Assembly (NCBI GenBank): GCA_028583605.1
Contig: CM053329.1
Span: 6,138,001 to 6,202,000 of the forward strand
Direction: 5' to 3'
DNA length: 64,000 nucleotides
Source: Dastarcus helophoroides
Lineage: Eukaryota; Arthropoda; Insecta; Coleoptera; Bothrideridae
Under the pieces are notes generated by a model. The model was not told the DNA's origin, made no database searches, and saw only the letters and a program-made list of their open reading frames with translations. A program made the translations under genes and the position numbers. Shown piece after piece: positions 11,254 to 22,619 of the stretch (the first letter of the stretch is position 1; every line of letters starts with the position of its first letter).

Positions 11254-12272
11254 TAGGGATGTTCCGATACGAGTAAATACTCGATATTTTTATTTCGATA
11301 CCAAATACTTTTAGCATCGATTCATTTTTGCGATACCTACTCGGTATCGAATAAAATGTAGTTGGTGTCGAATCCAATTCGATGCCGATCGAATTTATCG
11401 TTACAATTTTTGAACGAATTAAATGAAATATAAACAAAAACGAAGGTTTAATTTAACGCCTCATCATTACCGCCGACCGATGAGTGACGTAGTTCTCAAC
11501 TTTTTGTAGTTCTCAAAGACAAGTTGTAGTTCTAATTCGTCTCACACCATAAAGAGTTTTGATTGTCTGACTTATTCTCGTTTTCGTTAGAAGCAGGAAA
11601 TTTGAAAAGTAGGATTCTTTTATTTAGGTTCGCAATAAGAAAGGATTTTGAGAAATTTAACCCCAGAGGATTAAAAGAGACAATGGGGGAGTTAAAATTA
11701 TTATAATATAAATACTATGAAAGAAGTTATTTTAAATATTAATCAAAAGCTGACGTCATATTCATGTTTTGTTTCAAAAGGCAATTATTCTGATCATTTC
11801 TTAAATATTATTTACAATATGTATTTGTTATATGGCAAGCACCAATTAACGAACAGCAGGTGGAACTTCAACGGGACAAATATTTGGCCATTTTGAAGAA
11901 GCAACAAGGCGAGAAAAGCAAGCCCTAGCAAAAAAAGAGCCAAATATCGCTCTTCCTCTCCTCTGATTAAGGTGGCAATCATTTACTGCTAGCTACTTAG
12001 TAATCGCTAAATGTGGCACATGTCTGTATCATTTTTAAAATACGTCTTTTTTGTATGTAGTTAATTTAAATCTTCTCACATTTAAACAATGCTTAGACGA
12101 AAAAATATACATATAATACATAACAGTAGCCGTCCATAAAAATGTATAAAGACTATCGATGTGAGTAGGTATCAATACTTTAGTGGTATTCACATGAGTA
12201 GTATTGAAAATTATTTGTGAATACTACTTTTTGGGTAGGTATTGATACCTTGTGGGTATCGGAACATCCCCA
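11254..12272. mobile_element. non-autonomous hAT element with exact 8 bp target duplication
   Basis: The ends TAGGGATGTTCCGATAC (from 11,254) and GTATCGGAACATCCCCA (to 12,272) are inverted copies, and TACCTGCT occurs immediately outside both (11,246-11,253 and 12,273-12,280). An 8 bp duplication and this terminus are typical of a widespread insect hAT group. Subterminal parts are full of short GATACC/GGTATC repeats, as in hAT transposase binding regions. A short open stretch at about 11,850-11,930 may be a relic of transposase; no intact gene remains. Length is 1,019 bp. Confidence 0.85.
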
Positions 12273-12280
12273 TACCTGCT

Positions 12281-13439
12281 ACTTTACTCCATTAACTCCC
12301 TGTACTTTCGGTCCGTTTCCTTTAGGAATTGTAGCATTTATCAGTGTTTTTCTTCTATAGTCGGAAGCATCCTGGAATTCTTATGATATCATTTTGTTGT
12401 AATAAATAATAAGTCATGTTGATAATCATGGAGCTTATTTTTATATTTTGTCCTTAATTAGTTACTGTTAGAAGAGTATGTCAAAATAAGACAGCCAAAT
12501 TGCACTAATACCATGTTATTGGCTCGGAAATTTTACGATCTAAACCACATGTTCACCTCTTATAAATTCAAACGTCTCCAAAAGTTTACATAATAAAAAA
12601 AATGACCAATGTTGTATCCTACATTAAAGTTTCTCAAACATTAACAGAGTTTATAAATAATTGTCTGCTAAATGAATTAAAAACATCGTCCGAAGTGACT
12701 GCGACTTGCAATGATTTAGCATAGGTACTGTTATTGTTTAATCATACTGTGACAAAGTAGCAGAAACAGTTTAGTAGGGTGACTAATTAGCAGGAACAGT
12801 TTAGTGAAGTAGTAGTTATTTCTTGTCGGTTGTTCCATGCCCGGTTCTATTTTGACTGCGATTTGCTATCGCGTAACAGTGACAAAGTAGCAGGAGCAGG
12901 TTCTTTAAGAAATAAGTCGAAATGTCGTAGAACTTTGGCTTTTCCTTAAACTGTTTGTTTTGTATAATTTTGAATTTAGATAAGATGTCTTATCTCGAAA
13001 TTTCGATTTAATACCAAAATGTCGAATTTACTCTAAGGTTTTAAGATTGTTTCTAGGAATTTCAACATATCTAATCCGAAAACTTAAAAACTACAGAAAT
13101 TCAAAGTTTAAGTTTGAAAGAAAGTCAAAATTTATTTAGGAATTTCGAAAATTTTCCAAAAAGATCCCTGATTTTTTTTAAATGTTGACTTTTTGTTCTC
13201 AATCCTTTAAATTGAAACTGAAAATCTCTACGTTATCGCATATTTATCAGTATTAAAATTTAAACTCAACATTTTAAAGATACTGCTTGAAATTTCAAAT
13301 TTAACTTTAAAAACGCAATTTCCAACTTTATGTTGAAATGGACATAGACAGAGACTGTTCAAGTCCGCAATTAAAATTTGTGGTCAGTGTAGAAACTGGT
13401 ACCCCATTCATACTAAGACGTAAAAAAATTATATAAACT
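12281..13439. other. repeat-bearing AT-rich sequence
   Basis: Contains several copies of GACAAAGTAGCAG (near 12,752 and 12,878), the inverse of GCTACTTTGTC at 11,111-11,124 on the other side of the hAT element. This suggests the hAT copy sits inside an older repeat. From 12,920 the sequence becomes AT-rich and quasi-periodic. No coding signal is seen. Confidence 0.4.
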
Positions 13440-13600
13440 TCTATTATTAATATCTTAAAAATTGATATACAAATCTTGCCGCCTGAAACCAAGGAAAATT
13501 AAGAAACACAAGTGTTGTTTCGATTTTTCTTGGCTTCAAGGGATAAGATTTGTATATCAATTTTTAAAGATAACAAAGGACCAGTGCGTTCCATAAAAAT
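13440..13600. repeat. Penelope-like terminal hairpin
   Basis: Two arms of about 50-60 bp face each other (GATATACAAATCTTG near 13,460 and AAGATTTGTATATC near 13,540), with the CCTGAAACCAAGGAAAA block in common with 1,880-1,900 and 48,843-48,860. It is the same terminal repeat family as at 1,860-2,060, here as a nearly closed inverted repeat without the hammerhead-like centre. Confidence 0.6.
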
Positions 13601-16600
13601 GAATATTCTACGCTAGTCTACTTCTAATCTAATACTAAATTATTGTAATTTAATGCAACTCATTTTCAACCCTTCTGTTCTTCTTTGCTCATTCCTTGAT
13701 ATTCTTGATTTTATCTTGATTTAAAATCCAATCACACGGATCTGCACCTTGCACCTCCTCGACCTCCGATGGTTTCACACCTTCTTGACTTTTTCTTTTT
13801 CCCTCATTTTATTATCTGATCTTTTCTTTTTCTCACTTGACCTGCATTTGGGCATATTGGTTCTCAAATAAGTTTGTCAACTGTAGCAGCCTATCTGCGA
13901 ACTTGTTAAGTAGATAGATTAAAAAATTTCAGGTTTTAACAGCTTTCTCGATTTCCTCGGTTGCCAGTATCGCAATAATTTTTCTTTTGCTTTCGCTCGA
14001 TTTATCCATTCTTTGGTTCTAAAGAATTTAATGTGCTCTTTGGCTCTCCTCATGTACACAGTTGTAAGCCTTTTTTATCTTAAGTAGATACTCCTAAGAT
14101 GTCAAAATTGAGCGAATATGCTTGAAATGATCAAGATATTCATAATTTTAATTAACAATTCCGAGAGATAAATTTAAATTTAGAACATTTCAATTTTTTT
14201 TTCTGAAATGAAAATGTTCTGGAAAAAGGCAAAAATGCAAGTTTTCACAAACAATTTCCAAGAAAACAGTCGAATTCCTGGCCAAAGACTCAAAACTGAA
14301 ATTCAAAATTATCGAAATGACATGATTAAAGTCGAAATTCTGGAAAAAAGTAGTTGAAATTTCGAAAAAAGAACGGAAAATTATTAAAATAAAAATTTGT
14401 CCAAAACCTCTCTTAATAAAATTTAAAATTTCTAATTGAGAATTCTTAGACAATTTGACAAACTCGAAAAATACAGAAAATAAAAAAAAATAATGAATTT
14501 TGTTGCTAACATCATTGTCCTATATGCTTTATCCAAATTTGATAAAACACGAAATAAAGTAATTGCATCCATGTTAAATATGAATTTACGGTTTACGGGA
14601 TTAAATGAAATAAATTATGTGATTAACCTTTAATAATTGAGACCACCGCAATTATAATATGGATTATGAAATTGTTAAGGTAAATTAATTGCCATCATTT
14701 ATAATATTTCTATTCATGTAAACTCGATTGTATATAATAGTGGCAGAATTGGAAAACGCATTGGTCAAACATTATTAATGTAAATACATAAACTGTATTG
14801 TTATTTATTTCAGTAAGGTCGGTAGCAAAGCAGAAAATACTTTGAATTAGTCATAAAATGCCAGACAGCCTTCATTCGCATAATTATGTAGTTATTTATA
14901 TAATAATTTGCGGATAAAGATTCATGGTGTATGTATTAATTAATAAAACTTCATTAATTTAAGTACACAATTAGGAAACTTTCCAATATTTTTAAACAAT
15001 TATTTAGAAAATTTTTAGTCAAAGTACCATGTGTCGTGTGTGTGTGTAGGTTTTACCAAACCGTGTTAGTAGATGACGCTAACCACCGATATGGAATAGG
15101 ACCAGAGCTGTTGCAAAGCACAATAAGCTTCACAAAAAGTATTTGGAAGCCATACAAATTCACTGTTTTTGTAGTTAACCAAATATTGTGGACCCCGCGT
15201 GAAAGTGTTTCTAACATATTGCAGGATTACCGCTTTTTTTTGAAGTGAAAACTTCTTTAGGCACCATTTTTGATATAAGGAGAAATTATAATCTCAGTTA
15301 CCATCACACTAATTTTCGTTTCTAGCGTGCACTAATATTAATAGGTTATGTAATTATGAGTGCGATAAGTAATAGCTTTAAAAAACCACATGATCTGCTG
15401 TTCTGATCTTATAAAAAGGTTACAGAGAACTGTCCAAAGTTATATTGAAAAATCTATTTGATTAAATAGATTTAATAGACTTAAGTCATATTTCGTTACT
15501 GATAGAAGGCTCAATTGAAAATTAGGATTGCAATTATTAATGAATTGGGAGAAATATCAATAAAAGTAAAGACACTTTCAAAGACAGAAACAAGTGCAGG
15601 CATACTGGAGCAAGTGAAATGATAGAAATCATTTTACATTGTATCAAATACCCGCGCACTTATTCCACATCACTGAACAAACCCTAAGTAATAATATTGT
15701 ATATTGTGTATTTTTTCCAACATACCATATACTTTGTTAAGTAGGATGGCGTTGTAAAAGCAAATGCCTTTATATGTTACAATGTAATCGTATAATATGA
15801 TTAAAAATCCAAAGCTACTTTGCGGAACGGATGTTAAATTTATAGATACGATGTAGGAACAGTGTCGCAATTTGAGCATAGGTGTGCATTATAAATTAGA
15901 ATAATAATAATCTTAGATAAAATATAACCCTTAGCTTTCAAAAATGCGAGCGCTTATATTGATTTCACTATAAATAAAGCTGTAATTTCTCCATAGGCTG
16001 ATGCATATAATGGTCTTGTGATAAATAATTCAGTGACTTTGGTTCGTTAATCTCATGAAACGAAGATGAAAGATCGGAGAGAAGAAAACTATTATAAAAT
16101 AAATGTCCATTTTAAAATCCAGCTTTAACGTTCCTGCCCAGAAAAGCTAATTAAGATTCGGTCGTCCTTTAATGCGATGATTGTAATTTCACTTTTATAG
16201 ACGGATCAGCGTCGACTTAATACTCGAGAAACAAAAATGTTGTAAGACTTATTTAACAAATCAACAAAGTTAAGCTTAATTGAATAGGTTTTTTGAGAGG
16301 ATACTTAGAAAAATATGATTTTTGGAGGGTCCTCTAGTTTACACATTAACAACAGTTCGATTAATGAATCCTTGTATTGGCGATTCAAATTAAAAGTTCG
16401 CGCCAACTATCAGCTGATGGTAAGTAGGTCGCTTGCTCATAACCTATCTTTAAGGCTATAATATGTATGTAAAGATTAGGCATCTTCTATGAATATTTTC
16501 TTATTTTGACAAGCAGTTTTTACAATTTTCATGTAATTATATGTACATTAAGAGGACAATAACTAAGGTAATTAAAACAAGCCGACTGTTTATAAAAATT

Positions 16601-19600
16601 ATAATGAATTCGGGGAAAAAGCTTTTATGTTTTGGAATAGGGGCGAGATAGATTGGAGTGCATAAGCATCTTAATCTTGTTTTTACAGCTCAACTTCTGT
16701 ATGGAATAATTATTAAAAGGTAAATTTATCATTATAGCCTCAATCCCCAGGAATATTATTTTAATTTACTAGAACAGTTTAACGTTCTAAAAGTTGTAAG
16801 TGACGAATCAGTTAAAAGATAATGTAAAATTTCCTGAAGTCTAAGTTATTTGAAAAGAAATAAATAATTTCTTAGAAGGTTAAAAATTGAAAATATTTTT
16901 AGGGGAAAGGCTTCTGAATGGAAGTCATGTTTATTATTGGTGTGTAAGAGAAGAAAATGGAAAAAATTTAAAATAAACTAATAATGTTTGAATTGCACAT
17001 TACATCGAATAAAGTTCCCTCACGATAGCATCCACCTATTCCTAACTACTGAATTAAATTACTACTTTCAAAAATTGTTTATCAGATGCTTTAACCCCCT
17101 ATATCTTACTGATAAAAGTAATAATCACAACTAATAAACTGTATTAACAATAAATATTAAACAGTCCACGATATTTTGACAAGTGATTGATATGACTGGA
17201 CCAGGGTTCGTTTTTTAGCACCGTAATCAGCCAAGAAGGATTCATTTCAGTGATGAATTTTAAAATTTGTTGACCCCTACCATTTTGATTCAGCAGCATA
17301 GACATGTTGCTTTTTAAACTAGAATTTAAGTACATTTTGGAATACTTCTTATGTTTGGAAATTATTTAAAACATTAGTCATATAGTTATGGTATCGTAAA
17401 TGTCCTTCTTGAGGAGAAATGGAATAGCTGGCTGTAAAACTATATTTAAAATTGATAACATTTAGTAAAATAGATCATTAACTGTCTCAACAATAGAAAT
17501 GTTACGGAAGAGAAATAATAGCACTGTATATGAAATATCATGTTTTTTAGTTTCATGAACAAAGAATGTTAGCAAGAGCCTTCTAAATATTTTCTCTTGT
17601 ATATTTTTGTGTAATGCAGCCATAAACAATGACAAAAATTTTTGATTTACTTTTTATTTGATTTGAAGCAAATTCCATATTCTGCAATAATGAATAACTA
17701 AATTTAAAAAGTCTATAAATATAGGTAGGTATAAACAAATGTCTACAACTGTTTTAGGTACTTAGATACAAACTAATCAAACCATTAACTTCTGATTCTA
17801 TCATCAACTAACCGAAAATTGAACGCTTTTTATGGCTACATTCACAAAGCAAACGCTATATCAAAATGTAAACAAACCTGTGACCTACACTCAGTAGTTA
17901 TAATTGTCACCACCAGAGGGGGGTGATCCTTAGCTGAAAATGCCAATTGGATGAATTTTTGTTATAGTTAATTTTTTTGCTATGAATTATAATTCCTTTG
18001 AAAGTTGTACAGTGAGGGTAAGTATTTGAAGTTATTTTAAAATTAGGCAAACATTCATGTTGGCAAAGTCTGTCAGTCTTCGGAGTTGGGATTAAAACTC
18101 TATATTTAAGCTAAAATATACTTGAATAGCATCCTTTTAGACATTACCTGAGACTATATGGTTTAATTAAGAGATCAAAATTGTTAAATATTCATATTTT
18201 TGACTATTTTTCTTTAAATTCCGACTTTACTCCTAATAGTGTTTTATATAACAAGTGGTAAAAACGGTGTATTTTTTTACGAGTGTGGCATTTAGAGCAC
18301 GAGCCGGAGGCGAGTACTATAAATTACACAAATAAAAAAGCACGTTTTAGTCATGAGTTATATGCAATATTTTTTGTAACGTCATTCGAAATTAGAAAAC
18401 AAGATAATAAAGCAAAAATTTACAAAATTGGAAAAAAAAACCAATAACAAGACAACGGAATATTTAATTGAGTGTTATAATGAAATTTTATTTCACTCTA
18501 AGGTGTCGCGCTTTTTCTTTTATTCCACACTTGTCAATAATGACATTGTTTTGATACCTCGAACCTGCTAAATAAATGTCATTTTGGCATATGACGTTAC
18601 AAATAATTCTTCATTTTGTACCTCAACTTCTTAAAGTTAAATCTGCAATATCAAAAATATTAAAAAGTTCAAATTTTTATTATTTTCTGGAAATGTTAAA
18701 TTTCTTAGAAATTTCAACTTTTTTACAAATTTATACCTACTTTCTATTCTTACATGTGTATCTCCTAAACGATGACTTTAAATTTGAATTTCTCTTTACT
18801 TTTTTTTAAATACTTTAATTTCAAACATTTCGGTCGGAAGTCGAAAAATTTGGGAAAGTTTTTTTTTGTAATTTTCACTTTAATCTTGATATTTCCACTT
18901 TTGTCAAAAACATATAATTGAAAAAAAAGACAATAAAAGCTGTAAGTCTAAACTTGAAATTTTAAGCAAAGAGAATATTTCAGATTTATTATTAAAATCG
19001 ATTCTTTTTATTTGTCCGTTGTTTTTTTTACAAATTTCAAAACTTTTTCAAAATTTCGAGTAAAAACGGACACTTTTTATTTTTTCTCTAAAAGAATTAA
19101 TCTATACTCAAATTTTATGCATTTTGCGTATATTTTAAAATCTACTTTGCTTATATAAAAAAAAACAGTTTTTCCAAATTTCGAATTTTTTATATTGACT
19201 TTAAATTTGATATTTCGACGTGTTTGTAAAAATTTCCAACATAAAATATTTTTCCTATGCTTTTATAAAATTCAAAGTTCCTTTTAAAATTTGCTTTTTT
19301 TTTGGAAATTTGAGATTATTTTCAAAATTTTGAGTTAACACTTTCAGTGTATGTTGCCTAAAATACAACTCTAACATACACTTTTTAGATTATTCCGACA
19401 TTTTCGAATTTTTTTTTAAATTGAGCATTTTCCCAAAATTCCTGATTTTTTCTTTTTATTTTCTACACAATTTCGGTATACCTCGATTTTTTATGGAAGT
19501 TGTTATTTGGAAAGGAAAATCGATAATGCACACTTTTCGATTTTTATTGTTTTTTTTTTCTTTTAATTTAGGCTTAAAATTAGACATTTCGACTTTAAAG

Positions 19601-20242
19601 TGCAAATTTCTATTTTATAAATAAATATAACGCCATCGGAAAAATTTTGACTTTTTCATTCTAAATTCTGGATCGTATAACGGTTTCAACCACTGTATTA
19701 TTTTATTTTTTTGAAGTGAAAACTTCTTTAGGCACGTTAAGCAACTGAAGGTAGGAAAATAATCCATGGAATTACCATTTATGTAATTTACTTATATATA
19801 CAGGGTGATTCAGTCATAATGGCATTAATTTTAAGGAAAGATAGAGAAAAATGAGTAAAATACGAATACGTGACTACAAACAAAAGTATAATTGCGCTAA
19901 AACAAAATATTTTAAAATTATAATTTAAACCCCTTTTTGAGCTGTCACTGACTCCAAAGCTCCAAGGCCCAGATAAATAGAAAAAAGAAGACTTTAAAGC
20001 TGCACAGTTGGGACTCAGGCAAAACAAATAAACAAAACATTGCTAGGTTATGTCTAAGTGACAATACGAAAAACATGAAGTGATCCTGACGGCACTGATG
20101 GTTGTGAAAAAGTCGTAGGTGATTTGTTTTTTTATAGGAAAATCGGGTAACAAAGAATTTCAGAAGAATGTTACGCGAAAATACAAAAAGGCGAAATCGC
20201 GAGATGGATGTAAATGTTGATATCAACGCTGCAAGTAATGAA
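13601..20242. other. 6.6 kb with no supported gene
   Basis: AT-rich intergenic DNA. Two copies of a 28-30 bp block containing GAAGTGAAAACTTCTTTAGG (15,240 and 19,713) mark a dispersed repeat. An open frame at 15,036-15,248 lies against the first copy and is not recognised. 18,280-18,330 (GAGCACGAGCCGGAGGCGAG) looks like part of a MITE. 18,600-19,680 is T-rich quasi-periodic sequence. I found no host exon or RNA gene. Confidence 0.45.
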
Positions 20243-20246
20243 TTAA

Positions 20247-21510
20247 GGGCGGGGTAAGGGTTTCAGCGTAAAAAAAAACACTTTTTTGCGATTTTTTTTC
20301 TCAAATATGGATTGAGCAATTTCATTCGAACCTTTTGTACATTATTGAGCATACTTTTGACAATGTTGTGTAATTTTTTCATGCAGAATTATTGAATGAT
20401 AAGCCGGTAACAGAGCTTCCCCCAGAACGTCTTGGGAAAAAAACAATTTGCGGTGTTCACCATAACTCGGCCGGAAATTATCTGAAAATAAAAAACCATG
20501 AAAATTAGTTAAATTATAATCAAATCTTCCCCCCAACGTTCTCTGATAATTTTTTTTTCATTTAAAAATTTTTGGCGGCCATCAAAAGTGTGAACTGTTA
20601 TTTTCTACGAAAAATTCCGCAATTTTGTGGGTGGGAAACACCCTTAATGTAAAAAAAAAAATTAACTAAACGTTGGGGGGCGGTATTTTATATAAAATAC
20701 CGACATATGTCGAAAATATGTACAAAGTTTGAAAAGAATCGGTCAAGTAGTTTTTAAATGACAGTGAACACGGATTTTGAAAAAGTAGTTTTGAGAAAAA
20801 CGCGTCTAAAGTTTATGAACTAAAAAAGTGAAGAAAAAAATTTTTTTTTTCCAACTTACACAGAATCATCGATTCCAGCTCCATACAACAGACTTCCTGC
20901 GGCATTGTCGATGTCTTCAGCCTCTTTTCTCTCAAGTCTTTGTTTTATTCTGGCTTCTTTGCTCTGCTGCTCAGCTTGAATCTCAGCCCTGTCAATGCGA
21001 TTGCTGTCCGCGAATGTCGCATAATCATGAGCGCTTGGGCCGACGCTGACGTTCATGTCAGACAGAAAAGTTAGGAAAGCACCAGCACCTTCATTGAAAG
21101 TGCATGCAGCTACATAAGATGCAAATTCAACAATTTGTCTGCTGCCAGATAATTTTGTCGGTGCAATTCTCCAAATCATCATCAAATCAGGTGGTTGAAA
21201 CTTTCGTTGGCATTTTGAGTACGCACACGGTCGAACGTCTAACGACAAATTGACGCTCGCTTCTTCTTGTAGTGTATAGTATAGCAATGACTAAACTGTA
21301 TACCTGTTCGATAGCTGCACTGCTATCCCGACCGCCCGCAGCTGTTAGAGTTATAGCGTTAAAGGCCAGGAGATTAATAAGACAATAACTTCAAGAATAT
21401 TGCTTATATCGGCTTAAAATTTTAAGGACATATTCTTGAAATGTTAAACAATAAGATAAGACAAACAAAAAAAATTCGATTTTTCGAAAGTGAAAACCCT
21501 TACCCCGCCC
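20247..21510 (-). mobile_element. Kolobok-like DNA transposon derivative in a TTAA site
   Basis: The ends GGGCGGGGTAAGGGTTT (from 20,247) and AAACCCTTACCCCGCCC (to 21,510) are inverted copies of about 20 bp, and TTAA lies directly outside each (20,243-20,246 and 21,511-21,514). TTAA duplication is shared by the piggyBac and Kolobok superfamilies. The coding remnant inside does not look like piggyBac and fits the Kolobok-type C-terminus better. At 1,264 bp it is far shorter than an autonomous copy, so it is an internally deleted derivative. Confidence 0.7.
20856..21287 (-). pseudogene. transposase C-terminal fragment (Kolobok-like)
   Basis: An uninterrupted 143-codon frame ends at a stop at 20,856. 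It contains CQRKFQPPDL, MIWRIAP, a conserved FASYVAACTFNEG stretch, VGPSAHDYA, then a charged helix (AEIQAEQQSKEARIKQ) and a terminal LLYGAGI. This series resembles the C-terminal part of transposases from TTAA-type elements that are abundant in insects. The catalytic core and any DNA-binding domain are absent, so the ATG is probably not a native start. Codon usage is much less AT-biased than the surroundings, consistent with a once-functional, fairly young gene. Family assignment is from recall of similar sequences. Confidence 0.6.
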
Positions 21511-21919
21511 TTAAATTCGCTGTTCTGGAGGCAAGTCTTAAAAGAGGTTAATACTAGAGAGTTATTTCCCAACGTTTTATTTTTTGTGATCCACTGTGAT
21601 ACGATAAAAATGTTTAAAACCAAGTGTAGTTTACTGACGAATCATTACTTTTTACATGCACCCGACAGGTCTAAAACAGTTTGGAAAAGAGGCACTCGAG
21701 TATTAATGTAAGTACTCTGCACTTATTCTGACTGTGGGCCATCGTTAATATATTTTTTATGTTTAAAATTAAATAATCCAGTGCGCCCTATCGTTATTTA
21801 TTTTGAATAATTAATATTTTAGTTTGAGTCATTTGTGTTCGTTTATTTTTTGAATTTGCGGTTTACTTTTCATCAGATCGATTGATTAACATAACCAAAA
21901 AATGTAAAAAGTTTTAATT

Positions 21920-22237
21920 CTATGAAAATATAAATACGTATTCATCAAAATAACTAATAGAGATTTGTTGCCCATTAATTAGCGATGTTTCGCCCTCGCC
22001 AGTCCGCTTTATCATTGCAACTGGTGAATGGATAATAACGTGATAACCGTCTGTTGCCGTAAAGCATTTAATGTGGTCAGTAGCGCCGGGCTTTTGGTGG
22101 TCAATGGGTTTATTTGGGTCTATTTTAAAGGGTTGAATAAAACTAGTTTTTCGATTTTCTGCCTTTCTTAGGCCTTCCGAATACATAGTTGAATTTAATG
22201 GTATTATGACTGAATCGCCCTTTATATGATATTGCAT
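21920..22237 (-). CDS. unidentified 105-aa ORF
   Basis: The frame begins ATG at 22,237 (an in-frame stop lies about 30 bases further upstream) and ends at 21,920. The product is not low-complexity: it contains SEGLRKAENRKTSF, a NKPIDHQKPGATDHIKC stretch and FTATDGYHVIIHSP. No signal peptide or membrane helix is evident. It starts just downstream, on the same strand, of a tRNA-derived fragment (22,243-22,308). I do not recognise the family. It could be an exon, a fragment of a mobile element, or a chance frame; the amino acid mix argues mildly against chance. Confidence 0.3.
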   Translation of the reverse strand: MQYHIKGDSVIIPLNSTMYSEGLRKAENRKTSFIQPFKIDPNKPIDHQKPGATDHIKCFTATDGYHVIIHSPVAMIKRTGEGETSLINGQQISISYFDEYVFIFS

Positions 22238-22242
22238 TACAA

Positions 22243-22308
22243 AAAAGGGCGATTTGAACTACTTAAACTACTACTAGTCGATTGCTCTACCACTGCGCCA
22301 CTCCGGAC
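22243..22308 (-). repeat. tRNA-derived fragment (SINE head or tRNA pseudogene)
   Basis: On the minus strand the sequence starts GTCCGGAGTGGCGCAGTGG. It contains a near-consensus A box (TGGCGCAGTGG) followed 40 bases later by a B-box-like GTTCAAATCGC. The middle cannot fold into a normal anticodon arm, and the run of T after the B box follows at once. It is therefore a decayed tRNA or the head of a tRNA-derived SINE. Not a functional tRNA as read. Confidence 0.55.
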
Positions 22309-22379
22309 ATTTAATGACATTTCTCAAAACCTTTCCAACACTCGGATAATCCGACATCTGGGTGAGAATATAAAAAAAA

Positions 22380-22600
22380 TGTGGGGGGGGGCAAAATGAA
22401 AATGTGAAAAAGAAAGATTGGGGGACAAAATGAAAATATAAAGAAGAAAAATTGGGGGGTGAAAAAATGGGGGCACCATGAAAATCCATAAAAAAAATTG
22501 GGAATAGCACCATGAAAATATATAAAAAATAAAAATTGGGGGGTGAAAAAATTGGGAAAGTAACGAAAAATATACAAAAAAGAAAATTTGGGAGTATATG
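22380..22600. repeat. degenerate tandem repeat, ~30-45 bp unit
   Basis: About five variable units built from a G-run (TTGGGGGG) followed by AAAATGAAAATATAAA-type sequence. Long open frames on the minus strand here (22,274-22,633) are simply translations of this repeat and are not genes. Confidence 0.65.
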
Positions 22601-22619
22601 GAGGGGCAAGTGGATGTTA

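Noticed and set aside
22243..22308. Functional tRNA gene
   Set aside because: A and B box matches exist, but no anticodon arm or acceptor pairing can be drawn.
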